From: Carboxylicivirga longa
GTDB taxonomy: Bacteria; Bacteroidota; Bacteroidia; Bacteroidales; Marinilabiliaceae
Reading direction: 5' to 3'
Length of the DNA: 64,000 nt
Assembly: GCF_050589825.1 (NCBI RefSeq)
Contig: NZ_JBNGOZ010000012.1
Location: forward strand, 1-64,000
Shown: positions 36,405 to 45,121 of the stretch, piece after piece
Numbering within the stretch: position 1 is the first letter of the stretch
Layout: each line of letters starts with the position of its first letter
Translations under genes and position numbers: made by a program
The notes under the pieces: generated by a model
The model's database searches: none
What the model was told of the DNA's origin: nothing
What the model saw: only the letters and a program-made list of their open reading frames with translations

Positions 36405-37226
36405 ATGAAAAATTTAAATCAATTAATTGAGGTTACTTATCCTTACAACTCTTTAAAGGATATACAAACAGAAAATAACAGCGTATCTGCAATTTTTGAT
36501 CAGGAATTATTCGATTCTAGTCAGATAGCGGGTATTACACTGGCTGAGGCTGGGCGGCACATCGCCATCTTAGGAAGCCTGGCAGTTGCCAATATTAATC
36601 CGGTAAAAAATAAGCACTTTTATTTGGCAAGTAAGGCGGTAATTAAGCGAGTGCACAATCGGCCTTGCCTGTCTAAAACCTATAAGGGCGAGATGAATGC
36701 CCTCGAGTTTACTAAGAAGCATGGCTTGGCTGAGGGTGCCATTTATGATCAGGATGGTGAGGTGCTATATACTGCTCAAGTGGAGTATTCTGTATTGACA
36801 GTGCAGCTTTTCGAACGTTTTTTTCGGAAATATCGATCCGCTGAATTTCGCTCAGAAGGATTCAGCCCTTATGGAGATGTTGTTACACTGTATGATATGA
36901 ATCTGTGTGTTGATACCAGTTTTGCAACGCTTGGAGAGGTGCGTCCTGAATGGTGCTTGGGGCATTTTGATCACTATCCGGCATTGCCTGTGGCACAAAT
37001 TAGCCAGGGGCTTATGAATTTAGCGGCTAATCAAAATCAACTCGTTAAAAATATGAAAGATCCCTTTTGTATTAAGGAAGTGAAAATGAATGCAGAGTCA
37101 TTTATTTTTGCCGGGCAGGAACTAAGTTTCAAAAGTGAATACGATACAAACCAGGATTTTTATAAAACGAAGGCTTTTACAGAAGAGAATAGCGATGCGG
37201 TATCGCTTGATTGTTGGCTTTACTAA
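36405..37226 (+). CDS. Probable double hotdog-fold protein
   Basis: 273 residues from ATG 36405 (MKNLNQLIEV). Two halves each look like a hotdog fold: in the first, GITLAEAGRHIAILGSLAVAN (about 38-58) resembles a hotdog helix with a conserved His; in the second, LGHFDHYPALPVAQISQGLMN (about 185-205) is close to the GHFPxxPxxPG block of FabZ-like dehydratases and AfsA-like proteins. A thioester substrate (acyl-ACP or acyl-CoA) is therefore likely, but the reaction is not known. Pairing with a lone XRE regulator recalls signal-synthase/regulator pairs; this is only an analogy. Confidence 0.5.
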   Translation: MKNLNQLIEVTYPYNSLKDIQTENNSVSAIFDQELFDSSQIAGITLAEAGRHIAILGSLAVANINPVKNKHFYLASKAVIKRVHNRPCLSKTYKGEMNALEFTKKHGLAEGAIYDQDGEVLYTAQVEYSVLTVQLFERFFRKYRSAEFRSEGFSPYGDVVTLYDMNLCVDTSFATLGEVRPEWCLGHFDHYPALPVAQISQGLMNLAANQNQLVKNMKDPFCIKEVKMNAESFIFAGQELSFKSEYDTNQDFYKTKAFTEENSDAVSLDCWLY

Positions 37227-37249
37227 GATAAAAGAGAGGACATAATTTA

Positions 37250-37298
37250 GGAAGGCAAGGAGAGGGTCAGCTACTCCTTTGCCTTCCTGACTGATTTT
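37250..37298 (+). terminator. Terminator between convergent genes
   Basis: GGAAGGCAAGGAG (37250-37262) pairs with CTCCTTTGCCTTCC (37274-37287) with one bulge; a TTTTTATT run follows after eight bases. Confidence 0.65.
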
Positions 37299-37335
37299 TA
37301 TTCCTTTCTTCGTATGATAGACGAAGCGGTCTTTC

Positions 37336-38274
37336 TTAGTTTCGCTCGCAGACCCAAATGTTTCTCGAAAATAGCTTCCCTTTTTTTTCTACTTTACAGG
37401 AATCAAGCAACCTTAATTCAGCCTGATGTATAAGCTCATTAATATCTGTTGTAGATACAACTATTAAACGATTGGCTAATCTGGCCGCTGAACGAATGAT
37501 GTGCAAGGCATTATCATCGTTGGAATGGCTGAATACATTATAGGGCAGGTCAACAATAGCAGAATCATACTTGTTTAAGTGATCTTTTAAATCGCTGCGG
37601 TACACATTGGCTGAGTATCCATAGTGCGCCAGGTTTTTACGTGTTGCTACACAGGCTTTCCAGTGTATGTCGCAACCTTCAATATCGAATCCGGCAATGC
37701 AAGCTTCCAGCATCACTGTGCCAACGCCACAGCCGGCGTCTAGCAGGCGCTTATTCGTATCTCCCTTGGAGGCGAGGCTCACCAGCGTTTTGGCAATGTC
37801 CATATTAATAGCGCAGCTAAATGATTCGGGTTTGTTCTTGTGTTTAAACCACTGGGTGTTATGCTTTGTAAGTATGCCAAAATGCCAGGTACTGTTATAA
37901 AAGCATACCGAATATATAATTTCCGGATTCGTATAATCGGGGTCGCCTTTAATTGCATAGCCAATGTCTTTTAACTTGCTAAGGCGTATGTCGTATGGGG
38001 TGGTGTCCCCATGCAATATCAGGTATTCAGCTTTAAAGCCATCTTGCTCCATTGCACGTTGTCTTACTTTTTCCAATAGTGCGGTATATTCATTTGCTGA
38101 CTCCAGAACTTCAAAGCGATTTTTAATAAACGGACTGATAGATGGGTCTATCTCAATGTCGGTAATCAACATCTTCTTTGCTGCTCCTTCGCCAAACAGT
38201 TGTCTGGATTCCAACTGGCATAGGTGGGCGTTATGTGTGTCGTATTTAAAAGTGTAGATAAAGCGGTGGAGCAT
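37336..38274 (-). CDS. Trm11/TrmG10-like RNA methyltransferase
   Basis: SAM-dependent N-methyltransferase of the UPF0020/Trm11 kind, 312 residues. The C-terminal Rossmann domain has motif I LLDAGCGVGTVMLEACIAG (about 178-196), IEGCDIHWKA (about 200-210) and motif IV IVDLPYNVFS (about 240-249), the (D/N)PPY-like catalytic motif of amino-methylating enzymes. The N-terminal 150 residues are weakly conserved, in the place of a THUMP domain. It probably makes m2G or m2,2G in tRNA, which is inference from the family. A Fur-box-like palindrome lies 131 bases upstream. Confidence 0.75.
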   Translation of the reverse strand: MLHRFIYTFKYDTHNAHLCQLESRQLFGEGAAKKMLITDIEIDPSISPFIKNRFEVLESANEYTALLEKVRQRAMEQDGFKAEYLILHGDTTPYDIRLSKLKDIGYAIKGDPDYTNPEIIYSVCFYNSTWHFGILTKHNTQWFKHKNKPESFSCAINMDIAKTLVSLASKGDTNKRLLDAGCGVGTVMLEACIAGFDIEGCDIHWKACVATRKNLAHYGYSANVYRSDLKDHLNKYDSAIVDLPYNVFSHSNDDNALHIIRSAARLANRLIVVSTTDINELIHQAELRLLDSCKVEKKGKLFSRNIWVCERN

Positions 38275-38404
38275 TGATGTATGTTTTTGTTAAATCTTAT
38301 TTTAAGTTTCCAGCATTCAATTCCGTCACTACGATAAACGAATTTTTCAACTGGTATTATTCAGTGCGTTAAGTCATCGATGAAATATTGACTTGAATAA
38401 TCTA

Positions 38405-38417
38405 AATGATTATCATT
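38405..38417. promoter_or_regulatory. Fur-box-like palindrome
   Basis: The minus strand reads AATGATAATCATT, identical to the 13-base core of the classical Fur consensus. It lies upstream of the Trm11-like gene (start 38274) and downstream of the S9 peptidase gene. Only one box is seen, and the outer three bases on each side do not match, so this may be chance. Confidence 0.25.
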
Positions 38418-38486
38418 GGTTATTTCATTTGCGAAGTCAGGTGCTCAAAAATATTGCTTATTAGCATTATGCATCTTCGGTCTTAT

Positions 38487-39554
38487 CTAAAATCGATAAC
38501 CCGCTTTCTGGATATCCTGTAAATTGGTAATTGGTTTTTCTGGCTTCAGGTGGGCGCTCATGTGTTTGTATATCTTAACCCGTATTTCTTTGGCTGTTTT
38601 AGTGTCCATCCGGTCAAAGGAGTGGCCTCCCGGTATCTCCTCATATATTTCGTACTCAAACTTTTTATTATCGGCCTTCAGTGATTTAATCAAGTGTTCA
38701 ACTTCCAGTACATGCACATCATCATCGTTGGTGTTGGTGTGTATCAGCAGGGGAGTGTTCTGAAACTTATGGGTATTCCATGCGGGGGATCTGCGGCGGT
38801 ATTCCTCCACATTGTCGTGTGCCGATTGCCCTATGTGATAGTCGACTTCATAGAGTTCCCTGTAATAGTCCTCGTAGTAGCCCATGCGCGCTACCAAATC
38901 GCTCACGGGCACCCCGGCATAAGCTACGGCGTAGTCTTTGGGATGATTAAAGATGTTGAAGAGTGTGATGAGGCCACCATGGCTCCATCCCATTATACCC
39001 ACTCTTTTGGCATCGATAAAAGAGTAGTTTTCCAGCATGTAATTTTTGCTGGCCAATACATCTTCCACCTCCAGGCCACCGTAGTCAATTTTCTCGTAAT
39101 GACTTTTCCCATAACCCGTGCTACCCCGGTATTCAGCGGCTACCACCACATAGCCCTGACTGACCAATTCACGAACGATATGGGTGTAGTAAGTGCTGAA
39201 ATCGGAATGCACACCCCCGTGTGGCAATACCATCAATGGATATTTCTTACGGGTATCGATATCTTTAGGAAAAAAGAGGTAAGACCAGAACTTTACTGGG
39301 TTGCCGGCACCCATAGCCGTCGGGTTGGCTTCCTTCCATTTAGGAGGTCCGTACATATACACTTTATCAACGTAGGCAAGATCGCTCAGTCGCTGCTCCC
39401 AACGCAGGTCATCCACCATCTTTTCCAGTATATCCAGTCGGTGGCGCAGTGTTTCATTCTGTTTTTTCAGTCCTTTTTCAAGGGCGCTTTCCTGTGCCAT
39501 AGTTGCTGTCAATAGCACCATTAGCAGGGTAAGGCCTGAAATTAATCTTCTCAT
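38487..39554 (-). CDS. Secreted S9-family prolyl oligopeptidase-like peptidase
   Basis: A signal peptide (about 1-21, ATMAQ) is followed by an alpha/beta-hydrolase catalytic domain: the nucleophile Ser in MGWSHGG, and a C-terminal Asp (NTNDDDVHV) and His (IPGGHSFDR) to complete the triad. YRGSTGYGKSHYE matches the S9 oxyanion region. The beta-propeller normally found in S9 enzymes is missing, so the 355-residue protein is a bare catalytic domain and may act on larger peptides or be an esterase. ATG 39554 gives the signal peptide; the longer upstream frame does not look coding. Confidence 0.85.
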   Translation of the reverse strand: MRRLISGLTLLMVLLTATMAQESALEKGLKKQNETLRHRLDILEKMVDDLRWEQRLSDLAYVDKVYMYGPPKWKEANPTAMGAGNPVKFWSYLFFPKDIDTRKKYPLMVLPHGGVHSDFSTYYTHIVRELVSQGYVVVAAEYRGSTGYGKSHYEKIDYGGLEVEDVLASKNYMLENYSFIDAKRVGIMGWSHGGLITLFNIFNHPKDYAVAYAGVPVSDLVARMGYYEDYYRELYEVDYHIGQSAHDNVEEYRRRSPAWNTHKFQNTPLLIHTNTNDDDVHVLEVEHLIKSLKADNKKFEYEIYEEIPGGHSFDRMDTKTAKEIRVKIYKHMSAHLKPEKPITNLQDIQKAGYRF

Positions 39555-39658
39555 TGTGTTTGGATTTAAGTGTAAGTTAAGTGGTTCATCTTCTGATGTG
39601 TTTACCGGAAAATGAACTGTAAGATACACAATCTGTCAGATAGATCAATAAATCACAA

Positions 39659-39703
39659 GTTACTTATCGGATGACGGAATGAAAAAGTCATCTGACAAGT
39701 AAC
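39659..39703. repeat. Long inverted repeat between mutS2 and the S9 peptidase gene
   Basis: GTTACTTATCGGATGA (39659-39674) pairs with TCATCTGACAAGTAAC (39688-39703), 16 positions with two mismatches, around a 13-base loop. It lies downstream of mutS2 on its coding strand but has no T-tract, so it may stabilise an mRNA end or bind a regulator. Confidence 0.5.
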
Positions 39704-39759
39704 ATGATTAAGCCTGTCCTTGATTGAGCACATCAGGACTTTTTGTTTACCTTCTTAGT

Positions 39760-42255
39760 TTATCCTATTTCAACCAGCGTGATGCCGCTGCCTCCATATT
39801 GCACATGTTCATCTCTGAACGAGCGAACAAAGGGAAGTACGTTGAGTTGCTCACGAATCATCTGACGCAGTATGCCGTTGCCTTTGCCATGCAGTATTTT
39901 CACCTCCGATACCTCGCAAATAACGGCCTCGTCGAGGTGATTAAGTACTAGCTGTATGGCTTCTTCAGCTCTTTTACCTCGTACATCAATGTCGGGTTTG
40001 AAGGTGAGTTTGCGCTCGCGTACTTTATCGCCTACATTGGAAATGGAAGCGTTGGGGTTGGTTATATTGGCGCGCTTAACTGCTTTGTTGCCCACACGCT
40101 CCAGCCTGTTTATTTTTACAGTGGTGCTGATACTGCCAAAGGCCACAGTGGCTTCTTTACCTTGTATCTTAAGGATCTCACCCGGCGTGCTTTGCCCTTT
40201 CAGTTTTACATTATCACCTACCTGTAAGGGCAGTTCCTCCCTCTTAGGGCGCAATGTTGCCGCTACTTTGTTGTCGTCTTTCTTATTTTTCTTGCGCTCG
40301 GCCTTTCTTTTTTCGCGCTCCTCAATCTGTTTTATCTTACGATCAATTTGTGCGTCTTTTTCCTTATTTTCGGTGGCCAATTCTTTAAACTGCTCAAGCT
40401 TTTGCCGGGCATGCTTTGTTTTTTCTTTGTTCGCCTGGCTTTCCTTAATAGTTCTTATGGTGTTTTCAATCTCCTTATTGGCATTGGACAGCAGGTGTTG
40501 TGCTTCAGCTTTGGCTTGCTCAATAATTTCTTTACGTTCTTTTTTAATATTTTGCAAATCTAGCTGATAGCGCTCTAATACATCGGCCAGCTTCTTTTCA
40601 TTAATGCGTATGGTATTACGCTTCTGCTCCCAATAACGTTTGTCACGCACTATCTCGCGCAGGTTCTTATCGTAATCAACATGCTCCTGACCAATTTTCT
40701 CCTTGGCGCTGGCAAGTATATCTTCGGGTAGGCCAATCTTACGGGCTATTTCAAAGGCAAAGGAGGAGCCGGGTTGGGCGATTTGCAGTTTATACAGGGG
40801 CATTATGCGTCCGGTGTCAAACAGCATGGCGCCGTTTTCAATGCCTTCGGTCTGCGATGCCAGGTGTTTCAGGTTAGTGTAATGCGTTGTGATTACACCA
40901 AATACTTTTTGTTTATTGAGCTGCTCCAGCACACTTTCGGCAATGGCGCCTCCCAGCATGGGCTCTGTTCCGGTACCAAACTCATCAATCAATACAAGTG
41001 TCTCTTCCTGACTGTGTCGCAGAAAATACTTCATATTAAACAGATGGGAGCTATAGGTACTCAGGTCATTTTCGATGGATTGCTCATCGCCCATATCCAT
41101 GAATATATGTTTGAAAACACCCATACTTGAGCCTTCGTTCATGGGCACCAGTAGTCCGCACTGAAACATATATTGCACAAGTCCTACCGTTTGCAGACAT
41201 ACCGATTTACCCCCGGCATTGGGTCCTGAAATAAGCAGCAGCCGTTGCGCTGGATTAGTTAGTGTGATATCGAGAGGTACAACTTCTTTATTAGCTGCTT
41301 TGTGTTGCAGATAGAGGAGGGGGTGCATGGCCTCTTTCCAAATAAAGTTCTGTTGTTGCTTATAATCTGGTAACAGGGCATTGATGCTGATGGCAAAACG
41401 GGCCTTGGCGCGAATAAAATCAATGGTACCCATAAAGCGGTAGGAGGCCAAAAGTTCGTCGATATAAGGTCGGATCATATCGGCCATTTCAATGAGTATT
41501 CGTGTTATTTCACGGCGTTCGGCATATTCCAGCTCTCGAATCTCATTATTGATTTCAACCACTTCGGCGGGTTCTATAAATGATGTTTTTCCCGTGGCCG
41601 ATTCATCCTGTACAATACCGCCAACCTTGCGCTTGTTAGCCGATGGAACGGGTATTACGGCACGTCCGTCGCGTATGGAAACCGTAACGTCAGCATCCAC
41701 CAGGCCCTCGTGTTTAGCGCGTTTGAGGATGGCGCTGAGGCGGCGTGATATACTATTTTGTTTATTGAATATTTCCTTGCGGATGCGTGCCAGCTCAGGT
41801 GATGCCTGGTCTTTTATTTTGCCAAACTTGTTAAGTATGCCGTCGATATTATCGAGGATAAAGGGAAAGACAGCAACCTCGGCTACCAGCTCCTTCAGTC
41901 TGGGATAGTCTTCATCTTCTCTCTTGTTGAAAAAGCGACAGATGTCATTAATAGTTGATAAAGAGCGCTTGAGATCAAAAAGCTCACTCTCCTCCATGAA
42001 ACGGCCTTCTGTTCGGATGCGTGACAGGGGTTCGCGCACATCAATAAAATATCCACTTGGGAAGTTATCCTCCTCAAGGCATACCTTTTTAAATTCGTTG
42101 GTGCGCAGTAAATTGATATTAACCTTATCGAAATCACTGCTAAAGGTCATTTCGTCAACGGCTTCTTTGCCCAAGGCGCTCATGCAGCTCTCTTTTACCA
42201 GCTCGCGAATACGGGTAAACTTTATCTTATCTTCGAAACTATCCGGGTAAATCAC
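39760..42255 (-). CDS. mutS2: Endonuclease MutS2
   Basis: MutS-family ATPase with a C-terminal Smr nuclease domain, 831 residues. The clamp/core part (1-320) leads to Walker A LLISGPNAGGKSVCLQT (about 337-353), Walker B VLIDEFGTGTEP (about 415-426) and VFGVITTHYTNLKHLA (about 447-462), then a long charged coiled coil (about 520-670) and the Smr domain (DVRGKRAEEAI, KILHGKGNGILR, about 755-805). The family is tied to suppression of recombination and, in Firmicutes, to rescue of collided ribosomes. A TATTTTTG box (42272-42279, minus) precedes it. Confidence 0.95.
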   Translation of the reverse strand: MIYPDSFEDKIKFTRIRELVKESCMSALGKEAVDEMTFSSDFDKVNINLLRTNEFKKVCLEEDNFPSGYFIDVREPLSRIRTEGRFMEESELFDLKRSLSTINDICRFFNKREDEDYPRLKELVAEVAVFPFILDNIDGILNKFGKIKDQASPELARIRKEIFNKQNSISRRLSAILKRAKHEGLVDADVTVSIRDGRAVIPVPSANKRKVGGIVQDESATGKTSFIEPAEVVEINNEIRELEYAERREITRILIEMADMIRPYIDELLASYRFMGTIDFIRAKARFAISINALLPDYKQQQNFIWKEAMHPLLYLQHKAANKEVVPLDITLTNPAQRLLLISGPNAGGKSVCLQTVGLVQYMFQCGLLVPMNEGSSMGVFKHIFMDMGDEQSIENDLSTYSSHLFNMKYFLRHSQEETLVLIDEFGTGTEPMLGGAIAESVLEQLNKQKVFGVITTHYTNLKHLASQTEGIENGAMLFDTGRIMPLYKLQIAQPGSSFAFEIARKIGLPEDILASAKEKIGQEHVDYDKNLREIVRDKRYWEQKRNTIRINEKKLADVLERYQLDLQNIKKERKEIIEQAKAEAQHLLSNANKEIENTIRTIKESQANKEKTKHARQKLEQFKELATENKEKDAQIDRKIKQIEEREKRKAERKKNKKDDNKVAATLRPKREELPLQVGDNVKLKGQSTPGEILKIQGKEATVAFGSISTTVKINRLERVGNKAVKRANITNPNASISNVGDKVRERKLTFKPDIDVRGKRAEEAIQLVLNHLDEAVICEVSEVKILHGKGNGILRQMIREQLNVLPFVRSFRDEHVQYGGSGITLVEIG

Positions 42256-42271
42256 GTAATATTATTTTGTG

Positions 42272-42279
42272 CAAAAATA
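42272..42279 (-). promoter_or_regulatory. -7 box of mutS2
   Basis: Minus-strand TATTTTTG, 16 bases before the mutS2 start, fits TAnnTTTG. No well-placed -33 TTG is visible. Confidence 0.4.
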
Positions 42280-42379
42280 ATAATTCGTCCTAGCTTTTTG
42301 AAGTAACAGGGGTAGTATAAAAGGTTAATCGAAAAAAAAGTGTTAAAAATCTTTTTTTTTGAGGCATAGGTCTTGACAC

Positions 42380-42531
42380 CACCAATATAGGGTCGTAATT
42401 TAGCTTTCGAATCTAAATATAGCACGGCTCTCCTGGTCCCCAAATATAGAAACATTCGGATGTGTGTGAGGTTTAGGTTAGAATTTTTTCTTAGAATGTT
42501 TCTTTGCCTGTCTCCCCAGACAGGCTTTTTT
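42380..42531 (+). ncRNA. Candidate small RNA ending at an orphan terminator
   Basis: Between the divergent mutS2 and Gate-protein genes a good plus-strand terminator occurs with no plus-strand gene before it. The preceding 130 bases hold another possible stem (AAACATTC about 42450 with GAATGTTT about 42495). The 5' end is a guess; no clear promoter was seen. No known RNA family was recognised. Confidence 0.3.
42506..42531 (+). terminator. Orphan intrinsic terminator
   Basis: GCCTGTC (42506-42512) pairs with GACAGGC (42519-42525) around a six-base loop, then TTTTTTATT. It acts on the plus strand only. Confidence 0.8.
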
Positions 42532-42581
42532 ATTGGCCTGACTTTTTTCATGAAAAAAAAGATAAAACAGTGATTTTCGTC

Positions 42582-42613
42582 TTGTTTTCGCAAGGGGGGG
42601 CTTTCTACATTTG
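42582..42613 (+). promoter_or_regulatory. Promoter of the Gate-domain gene
   Basis: TTG (42582-42584), 21-base spacer, TACATTTG (42606-42613); the transcript would start about 13 bases before the ATG at 42634. Confidence 0.6.
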
Positions 42614-42633
42614 AAGCACAAAATTGAACAACA

Positions 42634-43797
42634 ATGAGTGCGTTAAAAAAACTGAGAGAGAGGGGCTACCTGGAACGTCGACGCTATGAAGCGTTATTCT
42701 TCTTATTGTTTTTTGGTGGCTTCTTTGGCTATCTTGGACATGTAATGGGGCTCACTAATTTATTAAACACCCTGATGCGCACGGCGCACGATTTATTGAT
42801 GAATACGGTATTCTTCATAATGGGTATCACTGTGCTTACCGGAGCCTTGGGGCGCTTGATGATTGAATTTGGTGTGGTGCGTTTACTTGAAGTACTGCTG
42901 GCACCCTTGATGCGCCCTCTATTTAACTTACCGGGTGTTAGTGCGTTGGCCGGTTTAATGACTTTTTTTTCTGATAACCCGGCCATTATCAGTCTCTCTA
43001 ATGATAAAAACTTCAGTCGTTATTTTAAGACCCACGAACTGATTTCCCTAACTAACTTCGGTACCGCTTTTGGCATGGGGCTAATTGTGCTGGCGTTTAT
43101 GACGGGTCTGGGCTTTTTTTCGGGCGCTATGATTGGCTTGTGCGGTGCCGTAATAGGTGCTGTTGTATCAACACGCCTGATGCAATATTTTATAAAAGAT
43201 GAGATACCAGTTGATAAAACATATACAGGCGATGGGAATGCCGAGAAAATATCATTTGAGAGTCAGGGGAGTACCTTTCAGCGTTTTTTAAATGCCATGC
43301 TTGATGGCGGCAAATCAGGAGTTCAGCTGGGACTGGCTATTATACCCGGTGTCTTGGTTATCAGTACCATGGTAATGGTTATTACCTTTAAGCCATTGGA
43401 TGCATCGCTGGGTTATCAGGGGCTGGCTTACGAAGGAGTGCCGTTATTGCCAAAGCTGGCCGGTACGCTTGATTGGCTTTTTGAGATGCTTTTTGGTTTT
43501 GAAAATCCTGAACTCATAGCTTTCCCGGTAACCTCCTTAGGAGCCGTTGGTGCAGCTTTGTCTATGGTAAAGGCTTTTATTGCGCAAGGAATTGTCGGGG
43601 GGAACGAAATTGCTGTTTTTACGGCCATGGGCATGTGTTGGAGTGGTTATTTAAGCACGCATACCGCCATGCTTGATACCTTAAAATTTAGGGAACTTAC
43701 CTCTAAGGCTCTGTTGGCACATACCATCGGCGGATTGTTGGCTGGTATATCTGCGCATTATATTTATGTACTGCTCAGTTCACTGTCCTGGGTTTAA
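42634..43797 (+). CDS. Double Gate-domain membrane protein (SpmA-SpmB fusion type)
   Basis: Inner-membrane protein of 387 residues with about eight to ten hydrophobic segments. Two nucleoside-recognition/Gate domains are seen, one in each half (SDNPAIISLSNDKNFSRYFK about 110-129, and FPVTSLGAVGAALSMVKAF about 292-310). In Bacillus the halves are separate proteins SpmA and SpmB, needed for spore core dehydration; non-sporing Bacteroidota have this fused form with unknown substrate. No operon partner on its strand; an anti-sigma-like gene converges on it 4 bases away. Confidence 0.8.
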   Translation: MSALKKLRERGYLERRRYEALFFLLFFGGFFGYLGHVMGLTNLLNTLMRTAHDLLMNTVFFIMGITVLTGALGRLMIEFGVVRLLEVLLAPLMRPLFNLPGVSALAGLMTFFSDNPAIISLSNDKNFSRYFKTHELISLTNFGTAFGMGLIVLAFMTGLGFFSGAMIGLCGAVIGAVVSTRLMQYFIKDEIPVDKTYTGDGNAEKISFESQGSTFQRFLNAMLDGGKSGVQLGLAIIPGVLVISTMVMVITFKPLDASLGYQGLAYEGVPLLPKLAGTLDWLFEMLFGFENPELIAFPVTSLGAVGAALSMVKAFIAQGIVGGNEIAVFTAMGMCWSGYLSTHTAMLDTLKFRELTSKALLAHTIGGLLAGISAHYIYVLLSSLSWV

Positions 43798-43801
43798 GAG
43801 C

Positions 43802-44230
43802 TCAGTTATTAGCCAAACGATTCAAGAAACGGTCAATGCCCAATAGTGCGAGCAGGCCAAGTGCTGTGAAATATAGGATAGGAGGTAGTTTTCCAAAACT
43901 GTCTCCTATACTTGCAAAACCTTGCGATAGGCTTGAAAGATTAGCCAACGTGGTGCTACCGGTAATTTGTTGCCAATAGGAGCTCAATACGGTGGCATCT
44001 ACCAGGAAAGTGACGGTTAGTAGTACTGCACATATACCGAGCAGCCACCAACGATTGGTCTTACTGATCAGCGGGGAATAACCAATGGCTTGTTCCGTCC
44101 AGTCGTTTAGGATACGACTCATCGCCCTACTCTTTATGCCAGGTGGCACTTCCTCTTCGGTAAAGTTTTTAAATAGTGCCTTAAGGGTACTGTCATCAAA
44201 TTTAACTTGGTGCTTATGTTCTTTATTCAT
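43802..44230 (-). CDS. Putative membrane anti-sigma partner
   Basis: A 142-residue protein with an N-terminal cytosolic part (1-60: FDDSTLKALFKNFTEEEVPPGIKSRAMSRIL) and two hydrophobic segments (about 65-90 and 118-135). It starts 11 bases after the ECF sigma stop, the usual place of an anti-sigma factor, but the His-Cys-Cys zinc motif of ZAS-type anti-sigmas is absent. Function is inferred from position only. Confidence 0.5.
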   Translation of the reverse strand: MNKEHKHQVKFDDSTLKALFKNFTEEEVPPGIKSRAMSRILNDWTEQAIGYSPLISKTNRWWLLGICAVLLTVTFLVDATVLSSYWQQITGSTTLANLSSLSQGFASIGDSFGKLPPILYFTALGLLALLGIDRFLNRLANN

Positions 44231-44241
44231 AGTAGCTAGTT

Positions 44242-44817
44242 TTAGAACAATGAACTCGGTTCTATCTCAAGGAGTCTTTTTAGTGTGTCATGCATCTGCT
44301 TTCGCGCCCGGTGCAGTTTTACCTTGATGTTGGATTTGCCTAAGCCGGTTGCATCGGCAATCTCTTCAATGCTTTGCTCTTTGTAATAATATAAAATAAC
44401 AATAAAAGCATCGTCTTCTTTCAGTTGCTTTAGTGCTTTTTTCAAAATTATTTTACGTTCCTGCTGCTCCAGCCTTTTCAAATCATCGCTCACCACAAGG
44501 TCTTTGTTGGTTTTTGCCTCTTCCACATCAAGGCTGATACTCTTTACTTTGTGGCTGCGTAATTTTGAAATGGCTGTATTATACACAATGCGATACAGCC
44601 ACGTGGAAAACTCAGCATTACCTTTGAAGCTGCTAAGTGCCTTGTAGGCTTTAAAAAAGGCATCCTGCGTTACTTCTTCTGCTTCCTCACGATTTTTAAC
44701 AATGCTATTGGCCAGTGTAAAGGCCATTGGCTGATGACGATCGATTAGCTGCGCAAAGGCACTGACGTCACCAGCACGAATTTCTTTAATGTTTTTTATA
44801 TCGTTTGCGTTGTTCAT
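44242..44817 (-). CDS. RNA polymerase ECF-type sigma factor
   Basis: Sigma-70 family factor of 191 residues. Region 2 (about 20-88: DRHQPMAFTLANSIVKNREEAEEVTQDAFFKAYKAL, FSTWLYRIVYNTAI) and region 4 (about 125-180: DDAFIVILYYYKEQSIEEIADATGLGKSNIKVKLHRARKQM) are complete. It is followed by a small membrane protein that may hold it inactive. Target promoters are not identified. Confidence 0.93.
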   Translation of the reverse strand: MNNANDIKNIKEIRAGDVSAFAQLIDRHQPMAFTLANSIVKNREEAEEVTQDAFFKAYKALSSFKGNAEFSTWLYRIVYNTAISKLRSHKVKSISLDVEEAKTNKDLVVSDDLKRLEQQERKIILKKALKQLKEDDAFIVILYYYKEQSIEEIADATGLGKSNIKVKLHRARKQMHDTLKRLLEIEPSSLF

Positions 44818-45121
44818 TCAACAAGTAAGACGTTGCCTTTTGATAATCGGTTACAAGGGATTATCATTGTTTTTTGGGGTTGAAGGATGCGTCGATTCCG
44901 TATCGTTAAGTAATTAACATTAAACTGTTCGCTACTGCTAATAATAAACAAGTTAGAGCACTGGGTGTTCAATGGCAATATCCACCGACAGAGGTGAAAG
45001 ATACGCTCAGCGAGGAAAAGTGATTTTTTTGTAACCGTTGTTCCTAAATGGAAGTCCAACGAGTAGACATCCGGGTTAGGATGCTACAGAAAACAGAGTA
45101 AAAACTTAAATAATTACGGTT
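44818..45121. other. 304-base divergent intergenic region
   Basis: Lies between the ECF sigma gene (leftward) and the DUF6249-like gene (rightward). I found no gene, no strong hairpin and no well-spaced vegetative promoter; the sigma factor may read its own promoter here. Confidence 0.4.

Noticed and set aside
39956..41908. Long plus-strand frames across mutS2
   Set aside because: Hydrophobic, Ser/Leu-rich translations typical of the antisense of a charged coiled-coil protein.
42252..42593. Minus-strand frame of 113 codons upstream of mutS2
   Set aside because: It runs through the orphan terminator and the -7 box of mutS2 and has no coding character.
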